Positions 37,458 through 47,442 of a DNA stretch of 59,593 nt are shown here, in pieces (the first letter of the stretch is position 1; the number at the start of each line of letters is the position of its first letter). Made by a program: the position numbers and the translations under genes. Origin of the DNA: Arthrobacter pascens (lineage in GTDB: Bacteria > Actinomycetota > Actinomycetes > Actinomycetales > Micrococcaceae); assembly GCF_017052465.1 (NCBI RefSeq), contig NZ_JAFHKT010000109.1, positions 1 to 59,593 on the forward strand, written 5' to 3'. Under the pieces are notes generated by a model. It was not told where the DNA came from, did no database searches, and saw nothing but the letters and a program-made list of their open reading frames with translations.

Positions 37458-37659
37458 CTCTCCCTTATCGGCTACGACAACACCTATCTGGCCGGAATCC
37501 GGCGCCTATCCCTCACCAGCGTGGGCCCAGTAAGCCGCGACGTCGGCGTCCGCGGCGCCCGGCTTCTCCTTGAACGCATCGCAGACCCCTCCCTGCAGCA
37601 ACGCACCGAAGTGCTGCCCCTCCGCCTGGTGGTCCGCAACTGTCCCGCCCGGCCCTGCA
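37458..37659 (+). pseudogene. C-terminal remnant of a LacI family regulator
   Basis: The frame encodes SLIGYDNTYLAGIRRLSLTS, then VGVRGARLLLERIAD and EVLPLRLVVRN, the last 60 residues of a LacI-type repressor. The N-terminal three quarters are absent, replaced by the tRNA-like fragment. It is not a copy of the intact LacI gene that follows at 37822. Confidence 0.65.
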
Positions 37660-37754
37660 GGGCTGACGCGCCAAGCCGAAGCTGCCCTGCAGGCCTCGCG
37701 GCCATCCATCCAGCATTGCCTCCATGTCCCTGTGATACGCATCATGGAAAACTA

Positions 37755-37784
37755 TTGACAAACTTGTACAACTATTTCCATACT
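37755..37784 (+). promoter_or_regulatory. Promoter and palindrome before the hexonate operon
   Basis: TTGACA (37755-37760) and CATACT (37779-37784) are 18 bases apart. The perfect palindrome TTGTACAA (37764-37771) lies between them, a repressing position and a candidate site for the LacI protein encoded next. Confidence 0.5.
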
Positions 37785-37821
37785 TGAGGAGAAGAGTTTC
37801 AACGAGGCAACTGGAGGACTG

Positions 37822-38811
37822 ATGTCGGCAAAACTCACGGACGTCGCAAAGCTGGCAGGGGTATCGCTGGCAACAGCGTCCCGGGCGTTCGGGGATCCCG
37901 GGCGGCTGGCAGCAGACACACGTCAAAAAGTCATGGCAGCAGCCACCGAGCTGGGCTATGACGTACCAGGGCTCACCGGCAGAAGGACCTTCGGCGTCAT
38001 TGTGCCCGACATCTCCAACGCCGTCTTCGCCGCGCTCATCAAGGCCATCCAGAACCAGGCCTGGCACGGCCGCCACCGCATGGTACTGGCCGATACTGCC
38101 GAATCCTCCTCACGGGAACGCGAGCACTTGGAGTCCTTGGCCGCCGGAGTAGACGGCATCATCCTCTGCTCTCCCCGTCTGCCCTCGGACCAGATTCACC
38201 AGCTTGTGGGCAACGCGCCGCTCGTGGTCATCAACGGCGAAGCCGATCACGCAGCCCGTGTGCTGATGGACGCCGGAGAAGGCCTCCGCCAGGCGGTTGA
38301 GCACCTCCACGCCTTGGGCCACAGCAAACTTGCGTATATTCCGGGGCCGGCCTCGTCCTGGGCAAATGGCCAGCGGCTTGCAGCCATCACCCGCTTCTGT
38401 GCCGAGCGGGGCATCGAACTTGTCACTGTGGGAAACCAGAATGCTACGGTCGACGGCGGGCTCGCGGCTGCGGCCTCCGTGGTCGCCAGCGGCGCCACCG
38501 CCGTCGTTGCCTACAACGACCTCGTGGCCATAGGGATGCTCGCAGGGGCACGGTCGCTCGGTTATCACTGCCCCGAGGACATCAGCGTGGTGGGCATCGA
38601 TGACCTGGATATCGCCGCTGCCGCTGAACCCGGCCTCACTTCGATCCGGGTTCCCATCGAGCGAAGCGGCTCCCTGGGACTCGAGCTTCTCCTCGAGCAG
38701 GTGGCCGGGAAGCCGACTGCCACCGAGGCGGTCCACCTCGGTTCACAGCTCATCGTGCGTGGCTCCACGTTCGCTGCACGCACTGCAGATCACGCAATCC
38801 AGGGAAAGTAA
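37822..38811 (+). CDS. LacI family transcriptional regulator of the hexonate operon
   Basis: A 329-residue LacI repressor: HTH LTDVAKLAGVSLATASRAFG, hinge-region residues, then the effector domain (RTFGVIVPDISNAVFAALIK, SVVGIDDLDIAAAAEPGLTS). It is the first gene of an eight-gene operon (next start two bases after its stop) and so probably controls its own operon in response to a sugar acid or a KDG-like intermediate. Confidence 0.9.
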   Translation: MSAKLTDVAKLAGVSLATASRAFGDPGRLAADTRQKVMAAATELGYDVPGLTGRRTFGVIVPDISNAVFAALIKAIQNQAWHGRHRMVLADTAESSSREREHLESLAAGVDGIILCSPRLPSDQIHQLVGNAPLVVINGEADHAARVLMDAGEGLRQAVEHLHALGHSKLAYIPGPASSWANGQRLAAITRFCAERGIELVTVGNQNATVDGGLAAAASVVASGATAVVAYNDLVAIGMLAGARSLGYHCPEDISVVGIDDLDIAAAAEPGLTSIRVPIERSGSLGLELLLEQVAGKPTATEAVHLGSQLIVRGSTFAARTADHAIQGK

Positions 38812-38813
38812 TC

Positions 38814-39794
38814 ATGAGAATCGTCATCGCCGACCCCAACCTGATGTCCCAACGATCCACCTTCGAGGCCGCGTTACCTGACGGGGCAACCGCATCCTGG
38901 CACGACAGTTGGAACGAACACTCGGTCCTCACGGACATCAAGGACGCCGACGTCTACGTGGGACCGAGGTTCACGGAAGCCATGGGCGCGGTTGCGCCGA
39001 ACGTCCGCCTGGTTCATGTGGCGGGTGCGGGCTATGACGGCATCGAGGCCGGTGCGCTGCCGGCCGGAGCTGTCTGCGCCAACACGTTCCACCACGAAAG
39101 CTCCATTGCCGAACACATCGCCACCGTGCTCGTTGCCCTTCGACGGAACCTGATCGGACAGGACGCCGCCCTGCGCACGGGAGTTTGGTCCTCCTCCGTT
39201 TACTCCCCGGAGATCCGCCAGCCTGAAACGTTGCGCGGAGCCGTGGTGACGTTTCTTGGCTTCGGCCACATCGGCAGCGCCGCCTGGAACCTGCTGCAGG
39301 CCTTCGGGGCCGAGGGCATCGCCATCACCCGCAGCGGCACGGTGGATCCGCTGGCGAACTCGCTCCGCTGGACCGGCTCAACCGACCGGCTGGCTGAGGC
39401 ACTCAGCGAATCGGACATCCTGATCATCAGCATTCCGCTCACGGAAGAGACCACCGGCTTGGTGAGTGCCGCCCAGCTCGACGACCTAGGCCCGGACGGG
39501 CTGCTGGTCAACGTGGCCCGCGGTCCGATAGTCGAGGAAACTGCGCTGTACGAGGCACTCAAGGACCGCCGGATCGCCGGCGCCGCCATCGACACCTGGT
39601 ACCAGTACCCTGGCCCCAACGGCCGCGGCGAGCCATCCGCCATGCCTTTCGGCCGGCTGGACAACATCATCATGACCCCGCACTCCTCCGGCGTTACGGC
39701 AGAAACCTTCCGCGGCCGCGCCCGGGAGATCGCCGAAAACATCACCCGCCTGTCCAAGAACGAACGACTCAAGAATGTTGTGATCTCCCGATGA
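38814..39794 (+). CDS. D-isomer-specific 2-hydroxyacid dehydrogenase
   Basis: A 326-residue NAD(P)-dependent 2-hydroxyacid dehydrogenase. The cofactor motif [20 protein letters not shown], the active-site Arg in [11 protein letters not shown], the Glu region in [14 protein letters not shown] and the catalytic His in IMTPHSSGV are all present. GGAAAG lies before the ATG, and the stop overlaps the ManD start (ATGA). In this operon it may reduce a keto acid such as 2-keto-gulonate or 5-keto-gluconate to the corresponding hexonate (2-ketogluconate reductase-like), feeding the pathway; that substrate is inferred. Confidence 0.86.
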   Translation: MRIVIADPNLMSQRSTFEAALPDGATASWHDSWNEHSVLTDIKDADVYVGPRFTEAMGAVAPNVRLVHVAGAGYDGIEAGALPAGAVCANTFHHESSIAEHIATVLVALRRNLIGQDAALRTGVWSSSVYSPEIRQPETLRGAVVTFLGFGHIGSAAWNLLQAFGAEGIAITRSGTVDPLANSLRWTGSTDRLAEALSESDILIISIPLTEETTGLVSAAQLDDLGPDGLLVNVARGPIVEETALYEALKDRRIAGAAIDTWYQYPGPNGRGEPSAMPFGRLDNIIMTPHSSGVTAETFRGRAREIAENITRLSKNERLKNVVISR

Positions 39795-41008
39795 CCCGAA
39801 AAATCGTCGACGTCGACGTCCTGGTAACCAGCCCCAGCCGAAACTTTGTCACGCTCAAAATCACTACCGACGACGGCATAGTCGGCTGGGGCGACGCCAC
39901 CCTGAACGGCCGCGAACTGTCCGTGGCCAGCTACCTGCGTGACCATCTGGCCCCTGCACTGCTGGGCAGGGACGCCGACCGGATCGAAGACACCTGGCAG
40001 TACTTCTACCGAGGCGCATACTGGCGCCGGGGACCGGTCACCATGGCCGCCATCGGCGCGATCGACCTCGCCCTCTGGGACATCAAGGGCAAAGCCCTCG
40101 ACGTCCCCGTCTACCAGCTCCTGGGCGGTGCCGCCCGCGACAGGATCCTCACGTACACCCACGCCACCGGCTGGGACCTCCCCGAACTCCTGGACTCCGT
40201 TGACCACCGCCGTGAACAGGGATTCCGGGCCGTCCGCGCTCAGTCCGGCGTTCCCGGCCTGGACAAGGTCTATGGCGTCACCAAGGGCGCCGCCAGCTAC
40301 GAACCCGCCGGACGCGGCGCCGGCCCGGTCGAAGAGGACTGGGACACCTCCGCCTACCTGCGCCACGCCCCGAAAATCCTCTCGGCCGTCCGCGAGCACG
40401 TCGGACCGGAACTGAAGCTGCTCCACGACGTCCACCACCGGCTCAACCCCACCGAAGCCGCGCGCCTGGCACGCTCCCTCGAGGACGTGGACCTGTTCTG
40501 GCTCGAAGATGTGACGCCGGCCGAAAACCAGCGGCTGCTCCGCACCCTGCGCCAGCAGACCACCATCCCACTGGCCATCGGCGAAGTCTTCAACACCATC
40601 TGGGACTGCGAACAGCTCATCACCGAACGGCTCATCGACTTCATCCGCACCGCCGTCGTCCATGCCGGAGGCATCTCCCACGTCCGCAAAATCCTGGCCC
40701 TGGCCGAGGTCTACCAGATCAAGGGCGCCCCGCACGGGCCCTCGGACGTCTCCCCCATCAACCTCTCCGCCTCGCTGCACCTGGGCCTGGCCACCAGCAA
40801 CTTCGCCATCCAGGAATACATGGGCTACGACCCCCTGGTCTCCGAGGTGTTCCGTTCCAGCTTCCGCTTCGAGGACGGCTACCTCCACCCCGGCGACGAA
40901 CCCGGACTCGGCGTACAGGTGGATGAAGCAGCGGCTGCCCGCTTCCCCTATAAGCAGGCCTACCTGCCCATCGCCCGTGAGCTCGACGGCTCCATGAAGG
41001 ACTGGTGA
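39791..41008 (+). CDS. manD: D-mannonate dehydratase (ManD/RspA, enolase superfamily)
   Basis: A 405-residue enolase-superfamily dehydratase that should convert D-mannonate to 2-keto-3-deoxygluconate with Mg. The ManD pattern is followed closely: [38 protein letters not shown], the catalytic Arg/Tyr segment RAQSGVPG ... YEPA, metal and His residues in [23 protein letters not shown] and [11 protein letters not shown], and the C-terminal [10 protein letters not shown]. Length is normal (about 400). Overlaps of four bases link it to both neighbours. Some family members prefer D-gluconate or have low activity, so rspA-type assignments need assay. Confidence 0.88.
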   Translation: MTRKIVDVDVLVTSPSRNFVTLKITTDDGIVGWGDATLNGRELSVASYLRDHLAPALLGRDADRIEDTWQYFYRGAYWRRGPVTMAAIGAIDLALWDIKGKALDVPVYQLLGGAARDRILTYTHATGWDLPELLDSVDHRREQGFRAVRAQSGVPGLDKVYGVTKGAASYEPAGRGAGPVEEDWDTSAYLRHAPKILSAVREHVGPELKLLHDVHHRLNPTEAARLARSLEDVDLFWLEDVTPAENQRLLRTLRQQTTIPLAIGEVFNTIWDCEQLITERLIDFIRTAVVHAGGISHVRKILALAEVYQIKGAPHGPSDVSPINLSASLHLGLATSNFAIQEYMGYDPLVSEVFRSSFRFEDGYLHPGDEPGLGVQVDEAAAARFPYKQAYLPIARELDGSMKDW

Positions 41009-42534
41009 CCATGACACGCCCCCAGCCTGCACCATTGACGGCATCCACGCCCGGAATCGTCCGGCGTGACGCAGTACCGGCCCCCGGCATCGTCCACCTC
41101 GGAATGGGAAACTTCCACCGCGCCCACCAGGCCGTCTACACCGACGCCGCCATCAGCGCCCACGGCGGCGACTGGGGCATCATCGGAGTATCCAGCCGTT
41201 CCAGCGCCGTCACCGACGCCATGCATGCCCAGGACATGACCTACACGGTAGTGGAGATATCGCCCGAAGGATCGACCTTCTCCACACCGCGGGTGCACTC
41301 GGACGCCTTCGTCGCGGCGGAAAACCCCGAACGCGTTGTCGCGGAAATCGGCGCAGCCACAACCCGGATCGTGTCCCTCACTGTCACTGAAAACGGCTAT
41401 ACCTACAGCCCCGCAACCGGTTCGCTGAATGTGGCCGACGCCGACGTCCAGCACGATCTGGCGCACGCCGCGGCCCCCCGCACGCCGATCGGCCAGATCG
41501 TCCGCGGCCTCCAGCAGCGATCCCGGACCCATGGCGAACCGGTCACCATCCTCAGCTGCGACAACCTCTCGGACAACGGCCACCACACCCGCCGGCTCGT
41601 CCGCGAATTCACCTCGCTGCTGCCGGCCGCGGAAGCTACCGAGACACTTCGGTGGATCGACGCCAACGTGACGTTTCCGTCCTCCATGGTGGACAGGATC
41701 GTGCCCGCCACAACGGACCACTACCGCACGCTCGTCGCGGAGCAGCTCGGATACACGGACCGGATTCCCGTCCCCGCGGAGCCGTTCACGATGTGGATCC
41801 TGGAAGACAACTTCATCGCGGGCCGCCCGGCGTGGGAAGCCGGCGGCGCGATCTTCACCGACGACGTTGCGGGGTACGAACAGCTCAAGGTGAGGCTCCT
41901 GAACGGCACCCATTCGCTGATCGCCTACCTCGGCGCACTCTCCGATGCTGCCACGATTCCCGAGTCCACCGCCTTGGACTACATCGAGACCTCCGCGCGG
42001 ACCATCCTGCGGCACGAGTACCTGCCCAGCATCAAGGTGCCGGGCGATGTCGACGTCGACGCCTACGAAGCCCAGCTCTTCTCGCGGTGGCGGAACTCGG
42101 CCCTGGGGCACCGGACCAGCCAGGTGGGATCGGACGGATCCGTCAAGCTCCGCCAGCGGATCCCGCTCCCCGCGCTGCAGATGCTCGACGCCGGCGTCAT
42201 GCCCCACTACCTCGCCCTCACCACCGCCGCGTACCTGTCGTGCATCGCACCGCTGGACGGATTCGACCCCGGCATTCACGCCCATGAGATGCAGGACCCC
42301 GCCAGGGAATCGCTGCAACGTCTCGCCGCAGGGTCCGCCTCCGGCCGGGAACTCGCTGGAAAAGTCCTCGGCCAGCTGCATCTCCTGGGTGACGAGCTCG
42401 CCGCCCGCGACGACTTCATCCACCGCACCGGTGACCTGATCGACATCATCCGCCAGCACGGACCCACGGCCGCAGCCCGGGCCGCGGCCGAGTCCACCGC
42501 CCTACTTCCCGCACAGAGCCGGAGCATCACATGA
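41005..42534 (+). CDS. Fructuronate reductase-like mannitol dehydrogenase family protein (UxuB-like)
   Basis: A 509-residue polyol-specific long-chain dehydrogenase. The NAD motif [18 protein letters not shown] near the N terminus, the SCDNLSDNG motif and the catalytic region [17 protein letters not shown] (KxxxxNxxH) are intact. UxuB interconverts D-fructuronate and D-mannonate; mannitol and arabinitol dehydrogenases are relatives. The ManD gene just upstream favours the mannonate role. Starts at GTG overlapping the ManD stop; an ATG two codons later is equally possible. Its end overlaps the next gene (ATGA). Confidence 0.85.
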   Translation: MTMTRPQPAPLTASTPGIVRRDAVPAPGIVHLGMGNFHRAHQAVYTDAAISAHGGDWGIIGVSSRSSAVTDAMHAQDMTYTVVEISPEGSTFSTPRVHSDAFVAAENPERVVAEIGAATTRIVSLTVTENGYTYSPATGSLNVADADVQHDLAHAAAPRTPIGQIVRGLQQRSRTHGEPVTILSCDNLSDNGHHTRRLVREFTSLLPAAEATETLRWIDANVTFPSSMVDRIVPATTDHYRTLVAEQLGYTDRIPVPAEPFTMWILEDNFIAGRPAWEAGGAIFTDDVAGYEQLKVRLLNGTHSLIAYLGALSDAATIPESTALDYIETSARTILRHEYLPSIKVPGDVDVDAYEAQLFSRWRNSALGHRTSQVGSDGSVKLRQRIPLPALQMLDAGVMPHYLALTTAAYLSCIAPLDGFDPGIHAHEMQDPARESLQRLAAGSASGRELAGKVLGQLHLLGDELAARDDFIHRTGDLIDIIRQHGPTAAARAAAESTALLPAQSRSIT

Positions 42535-43583
42535 CCACGCAAGCCGTACGCCGCCCGGACCAGCCGGCGCTGCCGCGCACCACTGAAGCCGCCGTCCTGC
42601 ACGGCGCCAAAGACCTCCGCATTGAGCAGAAACCGTTGAAGGCACTGGGTCCGAACGACGTCCTGGTGGAAATGCGCTCCGGTGGCATCTGCGGCTCGGA
42701 CATGCATTACTTCGCGGACGGTCGCAACGGAACCAACGTACTCCGCCAGCCCACCGTCCTTGGGCACGAGGGCGCAGGGGTGGTCATCGCCGCCGGCGAG
42801 ACCGCCGCTGTCGCCGCGGGCACCGCCGTCGTTATTGAACCTGCGCTCCCCTGCGGCACCTGCCCCACATGCGTTTCCGGCCGGTACAACCTATGCCCGT
42901 CCGGCACGTGCTTCGGCTCCCCGCCCACGGACGGCCTCTTCGCCCGCCACGCGGTGGTGCCGGCAGCTGCACTCCATGCGCTCCCGGAATCCGTCCCGGC
43001 GGAGATCGGGGCAGCGATCGAACCGCTCGCCGTCGCCGTTTGGGCCGTTGAACGGGCCCAAGTGCAGCCCGGACACCGTGTGCTCATCACCGGCGCGGGG
43101 CCCATCGGCCTGCTCGTGGCACAGGTTGCCGCAGTGCGGGGCGCAGCGGAGATCATCATGACCGACGTGAACGACGACCGCCTCGCCGTTGCTGCGCAGC
43201 TCGGGGCCACGCGCACCATCAATATCGCTGCAACAACCCTCGAACTGACCGGCATGGACAGGCTGATCGAATGCTCCGGAAACACACGGGCACTCATTGA
43301 CGGCATCCAGACCTTGGCGCCGGCGGCCCGGGCCACGGTAGTGGGCCAGGCACGGCCCACCGTGGACGGCATCCCGCTCGGCTTCCTCCAGCGCTACGAA
43401 ATCGACCTTGTCACCGCCTTCCGGTATGCGCAGGCGTTCCCGACGGCGATCGAACTCGCCTCATCCGGCAAGGTGGACCTGCGGTCCATCATCACCAGCA
43501 CCTACCCCCTGGCCGATGCCGCGACCGCCCTCACAGCCCCGGTCACGGACCCCACCAACCTCAAGGTCCTCATCAGCTACTGA
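42531..43583 (+). CDS. Zinc-dependent dehydrogenase, L-idonate/L-gulonate 5-dehydrogenase-like
   Basis: A 350-residue MDR dehydrogenase. It has the catalytic zinc residues (GGICGSDMHYF, VLGHEGAGVVI), four structural cysteines in CGTCPTCVSGRYNLC, and GAGPIGLLVAQVAA for NAD. Sequence style matches idonate 5-dehydrogenase and the gulonate 5-dehydrogenases that accompany ManD and UxuB. Oxidation of L-gulonate at C5 yields D-fructuronate, the substrate of the preceding enzyme, so the order of genes makes chemical sense. The precise substrate (idonate, gulonate, sorbitol) is inference. Confidence 0.85.
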   Translation: MTTQAVRRPDQPALPRTTEAAVLHGAKDLRIEQKPLKALGPNDVLVEMRSGGICGSDMHYFADGRNGTNVLRQPTVLGHEGAGVVIAAGETAAVAAGTAVVIEPALPCGTCPTCVSGRYNLCPSGTCFGSPPTDGLFARHAVVPAAALHALPESVPAEIGAAIEPLAVAVWAVERAQVQPGHRVLITGAGPIGLLVAQVAAVRGAAEIIMTDVNDDRLAVAAQLGATRTINIAATTLELTGMDRLIECSGNTRALIDGIQTLAPAARATVVGQARPTVDGIPLGFLQRYEIDLVTAFRYAQAFPTAIELASSGKVDLRSIITSTYPLADAATALTAPVTDPTNLKVLISY

Positions 43584-43648
43584 TGTACTCCCGCCTCTGC
43601 GGAGCTTCAGACCGTCCATGCAGGACATCCATTCAAAGGAGTATGGAA

Positions 43649-45049
43649 ATGACCACAGAACATCCCCAAGCCACGGCGGTAGACCAGAAGAAGGTCCGGA
43701 AAGCGGCCCTGGCGGGCCTCATCGGCACCACGCTTGAGCTTTACGACTTCGTTATCTACGGCACGGCCTCCGCGCTGGTCTTCAGCCACCTGTTCTTCCC
43801 GAACATTTCACCCGCGGCCGCCCTGCTGGCCAGCTTCAGCACCTTCGCCGTCGGTTTCCTGTTCCGCCCGCTCGGCGGCATCTTCTTCTCCCACTTCGGT
43901 GACCGCCTAGGCCGCAAATGGATCCTCGTCACCACCCTGCTGCTGATGGGCGGCGCGACCCTCGTCATCGGCCTGCTGCCGACCTTCGAACAGGTGGGCG
44001 TCCTCGCCCCGCTCCTCCTCTGTCTCTGCCGTGCAGCCCAGGGCTTCGGCGCCGGCGCCGAGCAGTCCGGCGGCGCCACCCTGCTGACGGAATCGGCTGC
44101 GCCGGGCACCCGCGGCAAGCTCGCCTCCCTGATCATGGTCGGTGCCGCCGCCGGGACCGCGCTGGGCGCCCTGGTCTGGATCGGCGCCCAGGCCCTTGCT
44201 CCGGACGACATGATGACCTGGGGCTGGAGGCTCGTCTTCCTTTCCAGCATCTTCGTAACCATCGCCGCGCTGGTCATCCGCCGCAAGCTGGATGAATCCC
44301 CCGTGTTCGAAGAAATCAAGCAGGCCCGCACCGAGCCGCCGGCACCGCTCCGCGAAGTCGCGAAATTCGGCAAGGCCAACGTGCTGCGCGTCATCCTGAT
44401 GAACTTCGGCGTCAGCACTCAGTCCTACACCATCCAGGTGTTCATGGCCTCGTACCTGATCACGGTGGTCGGCACGGATCCCAAGTTCATCCCGCAGGTC
44501 CTCCTCATCGGATCACTCTGCGGCGGCGTTGCCGCCGTGGGCTTCGGCATGCTTTCCGACAAGATCGGACGACGCCGCGTGGTTTCCATCATCACCGGTG
44601 CACTGGTCCTCTTCCCGGCCCCGGCCTTTATGCTCCTCACCACCGGTTCTCCCATCGCCATCCTCCTGGTGATCATCGTCGGCTTCATGCTCGCCTGCCA
44701 GGGAGTCGTCGGCGTCCACATGAGCTACTTCCCGGAAATCTTCGGCAGCCGCTACCGCTACGCCGGAGTCACGCTGGGCCGTGAATTCTCCTCCATCATC
44801 GGCGGCGGCATCGCACCGATGGTCTGCGCCGGACTCCTGGCAGTCTTTAGCAACTCCTGGATTCCCGTAGCCATCTACATGTCCCTCGTCATGGCTGTCA
44901 GCTTCATTGCCACCCGACTCTCGCCGGAAACCCTCAACCGCGACCTCACGGACCCGGAGGATGCCCGCCGGCTCGGCAGCGGACCGGCGCCCGCTGCCGC
45001 GGCCGAGTTAGCCGACCCCGCGCTGGCTGACGCCCGCCACGCCAAGTAA
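43649..45049 (+). CDS. MFS transporter, metabolite:H+ symporter (MHS) family
   Basis: A 466-residue, twelve-span transporter with MHS hallmarks: GLIGTTLELYDFVIYGTASA in span one, SHFGDRLGRKWIL in the 2-3 loop, and CRAAQGFGAGAEQSGGATLL. Relatives move shikimate, proline, ketoglutarate and sugar acids. AAAGGAG lies seven bases before the chosen ATG; the frame opens 22 codons earlier in spacer DNA. It should import the hexonate or hexuronate handled by this operon. It is only distantly similar to the MFS protein at 20400-21821. Confidence 0.9.
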   Translation: MTTEHPQATAVDQKKVRKAALAGLIGTTLELYDFVIYGTASALVFSHLFFPNISPAAALLASFSTFAVGFLFRPLGGIFFSHFGDRLGRKWILVTTLLLMGGATLVIGLLPTFEQVGVLAPLLLCLCRAAQGFGAGAEQSGGATLLTESAAPGTRGKLASLIMVGAAAGTALGALVWIGAQALAPDDMMTWGWRLVFLSSIFVTIAALVIRRKLDESPVFEEIKQARTEPPAPLREVAKFGKANVLRVILMNFGVSTQSYTIQVFMASYLITVVGTDPKFIPQVLLIGSLCGGVAAVGFGMLSDKIGRRRVVSIITGALVLFPAPAFMLLTTGSPIAILLVIIVGFMLACQGVVGVHMSYFPEIFGSRYRYAGVTLGREFSSIIGGGIAPMVCAGLLAVFSNSWIPVAIYMSLVMAVSFIATRLSPETLNRDLTDPEDARRLGSGPAPAAAAELADPALADARHAK

Positions 45050-45085
45050 AGTCCTCCGGCCCAACCACCTCCGAAAAAGGAACCC

Positions 45086-45772
45086 ATGCTGCGCCTCGAA
45101 CACCAGGGCACGATCTCCCGCCCGGCTCCGTCCTCCATCCTCCGCGCCACGAGAGTGGTGGCCGTCCTCCGGGCCACGCACGCCAGGGAGTATGCCCCGG
45201 TCATCGAGGCACTGCAGCAGGGCGGTGTGCTCAGCATCGAACTGACGCTGAGCACACCGGGGGTGTTCGACGAGCTCCCCCGCCTCCAGGAACACTTTGG
45301 CGCCACCCTGGAAATCGGCGTCGGGACCGTGACTGCGGCGGACGAAGCAGAAACGGCACTGGACCTCGGCGCTGCCTACATCGTCACCCCGGTGACGGAC
45401 CCCGACATCATCGCGGCGTGCATCCGGCGCGGTGTGGCCGTCTACCCTGGCGGTCTCACCCCCACGGAACTGCATGCCGCCTGGAAACTCGGCGCAACCG
45501 CGGTGAAGGTTTTCCCGGCATCCGTGGTCGGCGCTGGCTACGTTGGCCAGCTCCGCGGCCCGTTCCCTGACATCCAAGTCATCCCCTCCGGCGGGGTAGA
45601 CATCGAGGACATACCGGGCTGGATCAGCTCGGGAGCCCTCGCCGTCAGCCTCGGCGGGCCGCTCCTCGGCGACGCCTTCAGGGGCGGGGACCTACGCGAA
45701 CTCACGGCCAGGGCACGGCGTGTCCGTCACCTGCTCGACCAGACCACAGATCAGATGGGCGCGCAACCGTGA
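45086..45772 (+). CDS. KDPG aldolase (bifunctional 4-hydroxy-2-oxoglutarate aldolase type)
   Basis: A 228-residue Eda-family aldolase: RVVAVLRA with the phosphate-binding Arg, catalytic Glu in SIELTLSTPGV, Schiff-base Lys in GATAVKVFPASVVG, and IPSGGVDIEDIPGW as the phosphate loop. It cleaves KDPG, the product of the kinase encoded next, to pyruvate and glyceraldehyde 3-phosphate. AAGGAA precedes the ATG. It overlaps the kinase gene (GTGA). It is longer at the N terminus than the aldolase at 18604-19251. Confidence 0.9.
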   Translation: MLRLEHQGTISRPAPSSILRATRVVAVLRATHAREYAPVIEALQQGGVLSIELTLSTPGVFDELPRLQEHFGATLEIGVGTVTAADEAETALDLGAAYIVTPVTDPDIIAACIRRGVAVYPGGLTPTELHAAWKLGATAVKVFPASVVGAGYVGQLRGPFPDIQVIPSGGVDIEDIPGWISSGALAVSLGGPLLGDAFRGGDLRELTARARRVRHLLDQTTDQMGAQP

Positions 45773-46725
45773 GCGCCTCCCCTGCGCCTTACGTCCTGAC
45801 ATTCGGCGAAACCATGGCCCTCATGCGGGCCGAGCAGGTCGGCCCCCTCGCCCACGCCTCCACCATGGCACTGGGCATCGGCGGCTCAGAGTCCAACGTC
45901 GCCATCGGACTGCAACGGCTCGGCGTACAGGCCGTCTGGTGCGGACGCGTGGGAGTGGACTCCCTTGGCCAACTCGTGGAACGCGAAATCCGCGCCGAAG
46001 GTGTGGACGTACGCGTCGCCGTCGACCCTTCCGCCCCCACCGGCCTCATGATCAAGGAACGTAGAACGCCTGCGACGCAACGCGTCAGCTACTACCGCAG
46101 CGGGAGCGCCGGCTCCCGGATCAGCCCCGACGACATCGACGACGAGCTCATCCGCGAAGCAAGCCTGCTGCACGTCAGCGGGATCACACCCGCCCTCTCA
46201 GCGCAGGCCGAAGCAACTTTCGGGTACGTGATCGAAACAGCAAGAGCCGCAGGCGTCCCCGTGGCCTTCGACCTCAACTACCGGGGAAACCTCTGGTCCG
46301 CCGAAGGCGCTGGCAGCGTCTACCGCGACATCATCCCACTCGCCGATATCGTCTTCGCAGGCGAAGATGAAGCCGCCATCGCTGTAGGGGTCGGCGAACC
46401 GGAGGAACTGGCCCGGCGGATAGCAGACCTCGGACCCCGCCACGCCGTCATCAAACTGGGCGCCCACGGCGCCCTTGCACTGATCGACGGCGAAGTGCTC
46501 CGGCAGGAGGCCGTCGCCGTCGAGGCCGTGGACACCGTCGGCGCCGGCGACGCGTTTGTGGCCGGATACCTGGCCGAATACGTCACCGGCCGTTCCCCGG
46601 CAGAAATGCTGGAGACCGCCGCTACAACAGGCGCCTTCGCCTGCCTGGTCCCCGGCGACTGGGAAGGCTTCCCGCGCCGCAATGAACTGACACTTCTCGG
46701 GGCCAAGGAACCGGTGTTGCGCTAA
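45769..46725 (+). CDS. kdgK: 2-keto-3-deoxygluconate kinase (PfkB family)
   Basis: A 318-residue ribokinase/PfkB carbohydrate kinase: N-terminal TFGETMALM, GIGGSESNVAIGLQRLG (first PfkB signature), AFDLNYRGNLWS as in KDG kinases, and the catalytic anion hole DTVGAGDAFVAGYLAEY. It phosphorylates KDG made by the dehydratase to KDPG for the aldolase. GTG start overlaps the aldolase stop. It is the last gene of the operon. Confidence 0.9.
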   Translation: MSASPAPYVLTFGETMALMRAEQVGPLAHASTMALGIGGSESNVAIGLQRLGVQAVWCGRVGVDSLGQLVEREIRAEGVDVRVAVDPSAPTGLMIKERRTPATQRVSYYRSGSAGSRISPDDIDDELIREASLLHVSGITPALSAQAEATFGYVIETARAAGVPVAFDLNYRGNLWSAEGAGSVYRDIIPLADIVFAGEDEAAIAVGVGEPEELARRIADLGPRHAVIKLGAHGALALIDGEVLRQEAVAVEAVDTVGAGDAFVAGYLAEYVTGRSPAEMLETAATTGAFACLVPGDWEGFPRRNELTLLGAKEPVLR

Positions 46726-47442
46726 CGGGTCATCGCGCCCCTCCCCCACTCCTGCCCGGGATGGAATTCATCACTGGCATGATCTTCAGCGCGGCGACTC
46801 GTCTGTCTCGCTCACCCAAATCTGCGGAAACTCTCAGCCGCCGGGCGCTCCCAGATGGCTGCCCGCCATCGCGACGAGGTTGGGCACCGATTGGTTTTCG
46901 GATCACGCTCCAGGGAAACAGTGTGTGCGGCCACTTCGCCGATACTGCCCTGCCTCCGGGCGAGCCGGTGACCCAAGCCAGAGTGATGCCACGGAATGAC
47001 CAACGGCTTCGTTTCACCCTGAACGGCGGTGCAGTTCCAGGCGCTTTATTTGCAGAAGTGGGCGTCGACCGTTGGACCGGGTGTAGGTTTTTCCCAACGA
47101 GAAGAGGCGGTGCGTGCATTGCGGATAGGGCATCTACTAGCCGGACTGGGACAGGATGTGTTGTCGGGGCTGATCTGTCCGCAGGGGTTGGATGTCGAAT
47201 TCCATCGCGTCGTTGTTGCCGAGATAGAGGGGAGATAGAGCCTGGAGACCTCGTTGTCCTGCCTCCTGATGTCAATGAGTTCCAGGCTGCGGCCGGTGGT
47301 ATTGGGAACCAGCTCCGGTGGATCAAGTCAGCTGCCGGTCTCGGCGCAGCTGCTGTCGTGATTACGTGCCCGTCGTACTTGCTGGTCAAGCCGCGACGCG
47401 GGTGGTTTTTGTAGTGCGCCTTCCGCGCCATACCCTGATGCT
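46726..47442. other. Gene-poor stretch after the hexonate operon
   Basis: No frame here gives a convincing family match. A plus-strand frame ending at 47414 contains EIEPGDLVVLPPDVNEFQAA and could be the tail of a decayed gene, but its upstream part has the composition of a shadow frame. No terminator hairpin is clear after the kinase gene. Confidence 0.4.

Noticed and set aside
39200..41044. Minus-strand frame of 614 codons
   Set aside because: Antisense to the 2-hydroxyacid dehydrogenase and mannonate dehydratase genes; valine/glycine/aspartate-rich composition typical of a shadow frame.
40960..42459. Minus-strand frame of 499 codons
   Set aside because: Antisense to the UxuB-like gene, whose motifs are intact.
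46730..47431. Overlapping frames on both strands after the hexonate operon
   Set aside because: Neither strand gives recognisable motifs or a convincing ribosome site over its length.
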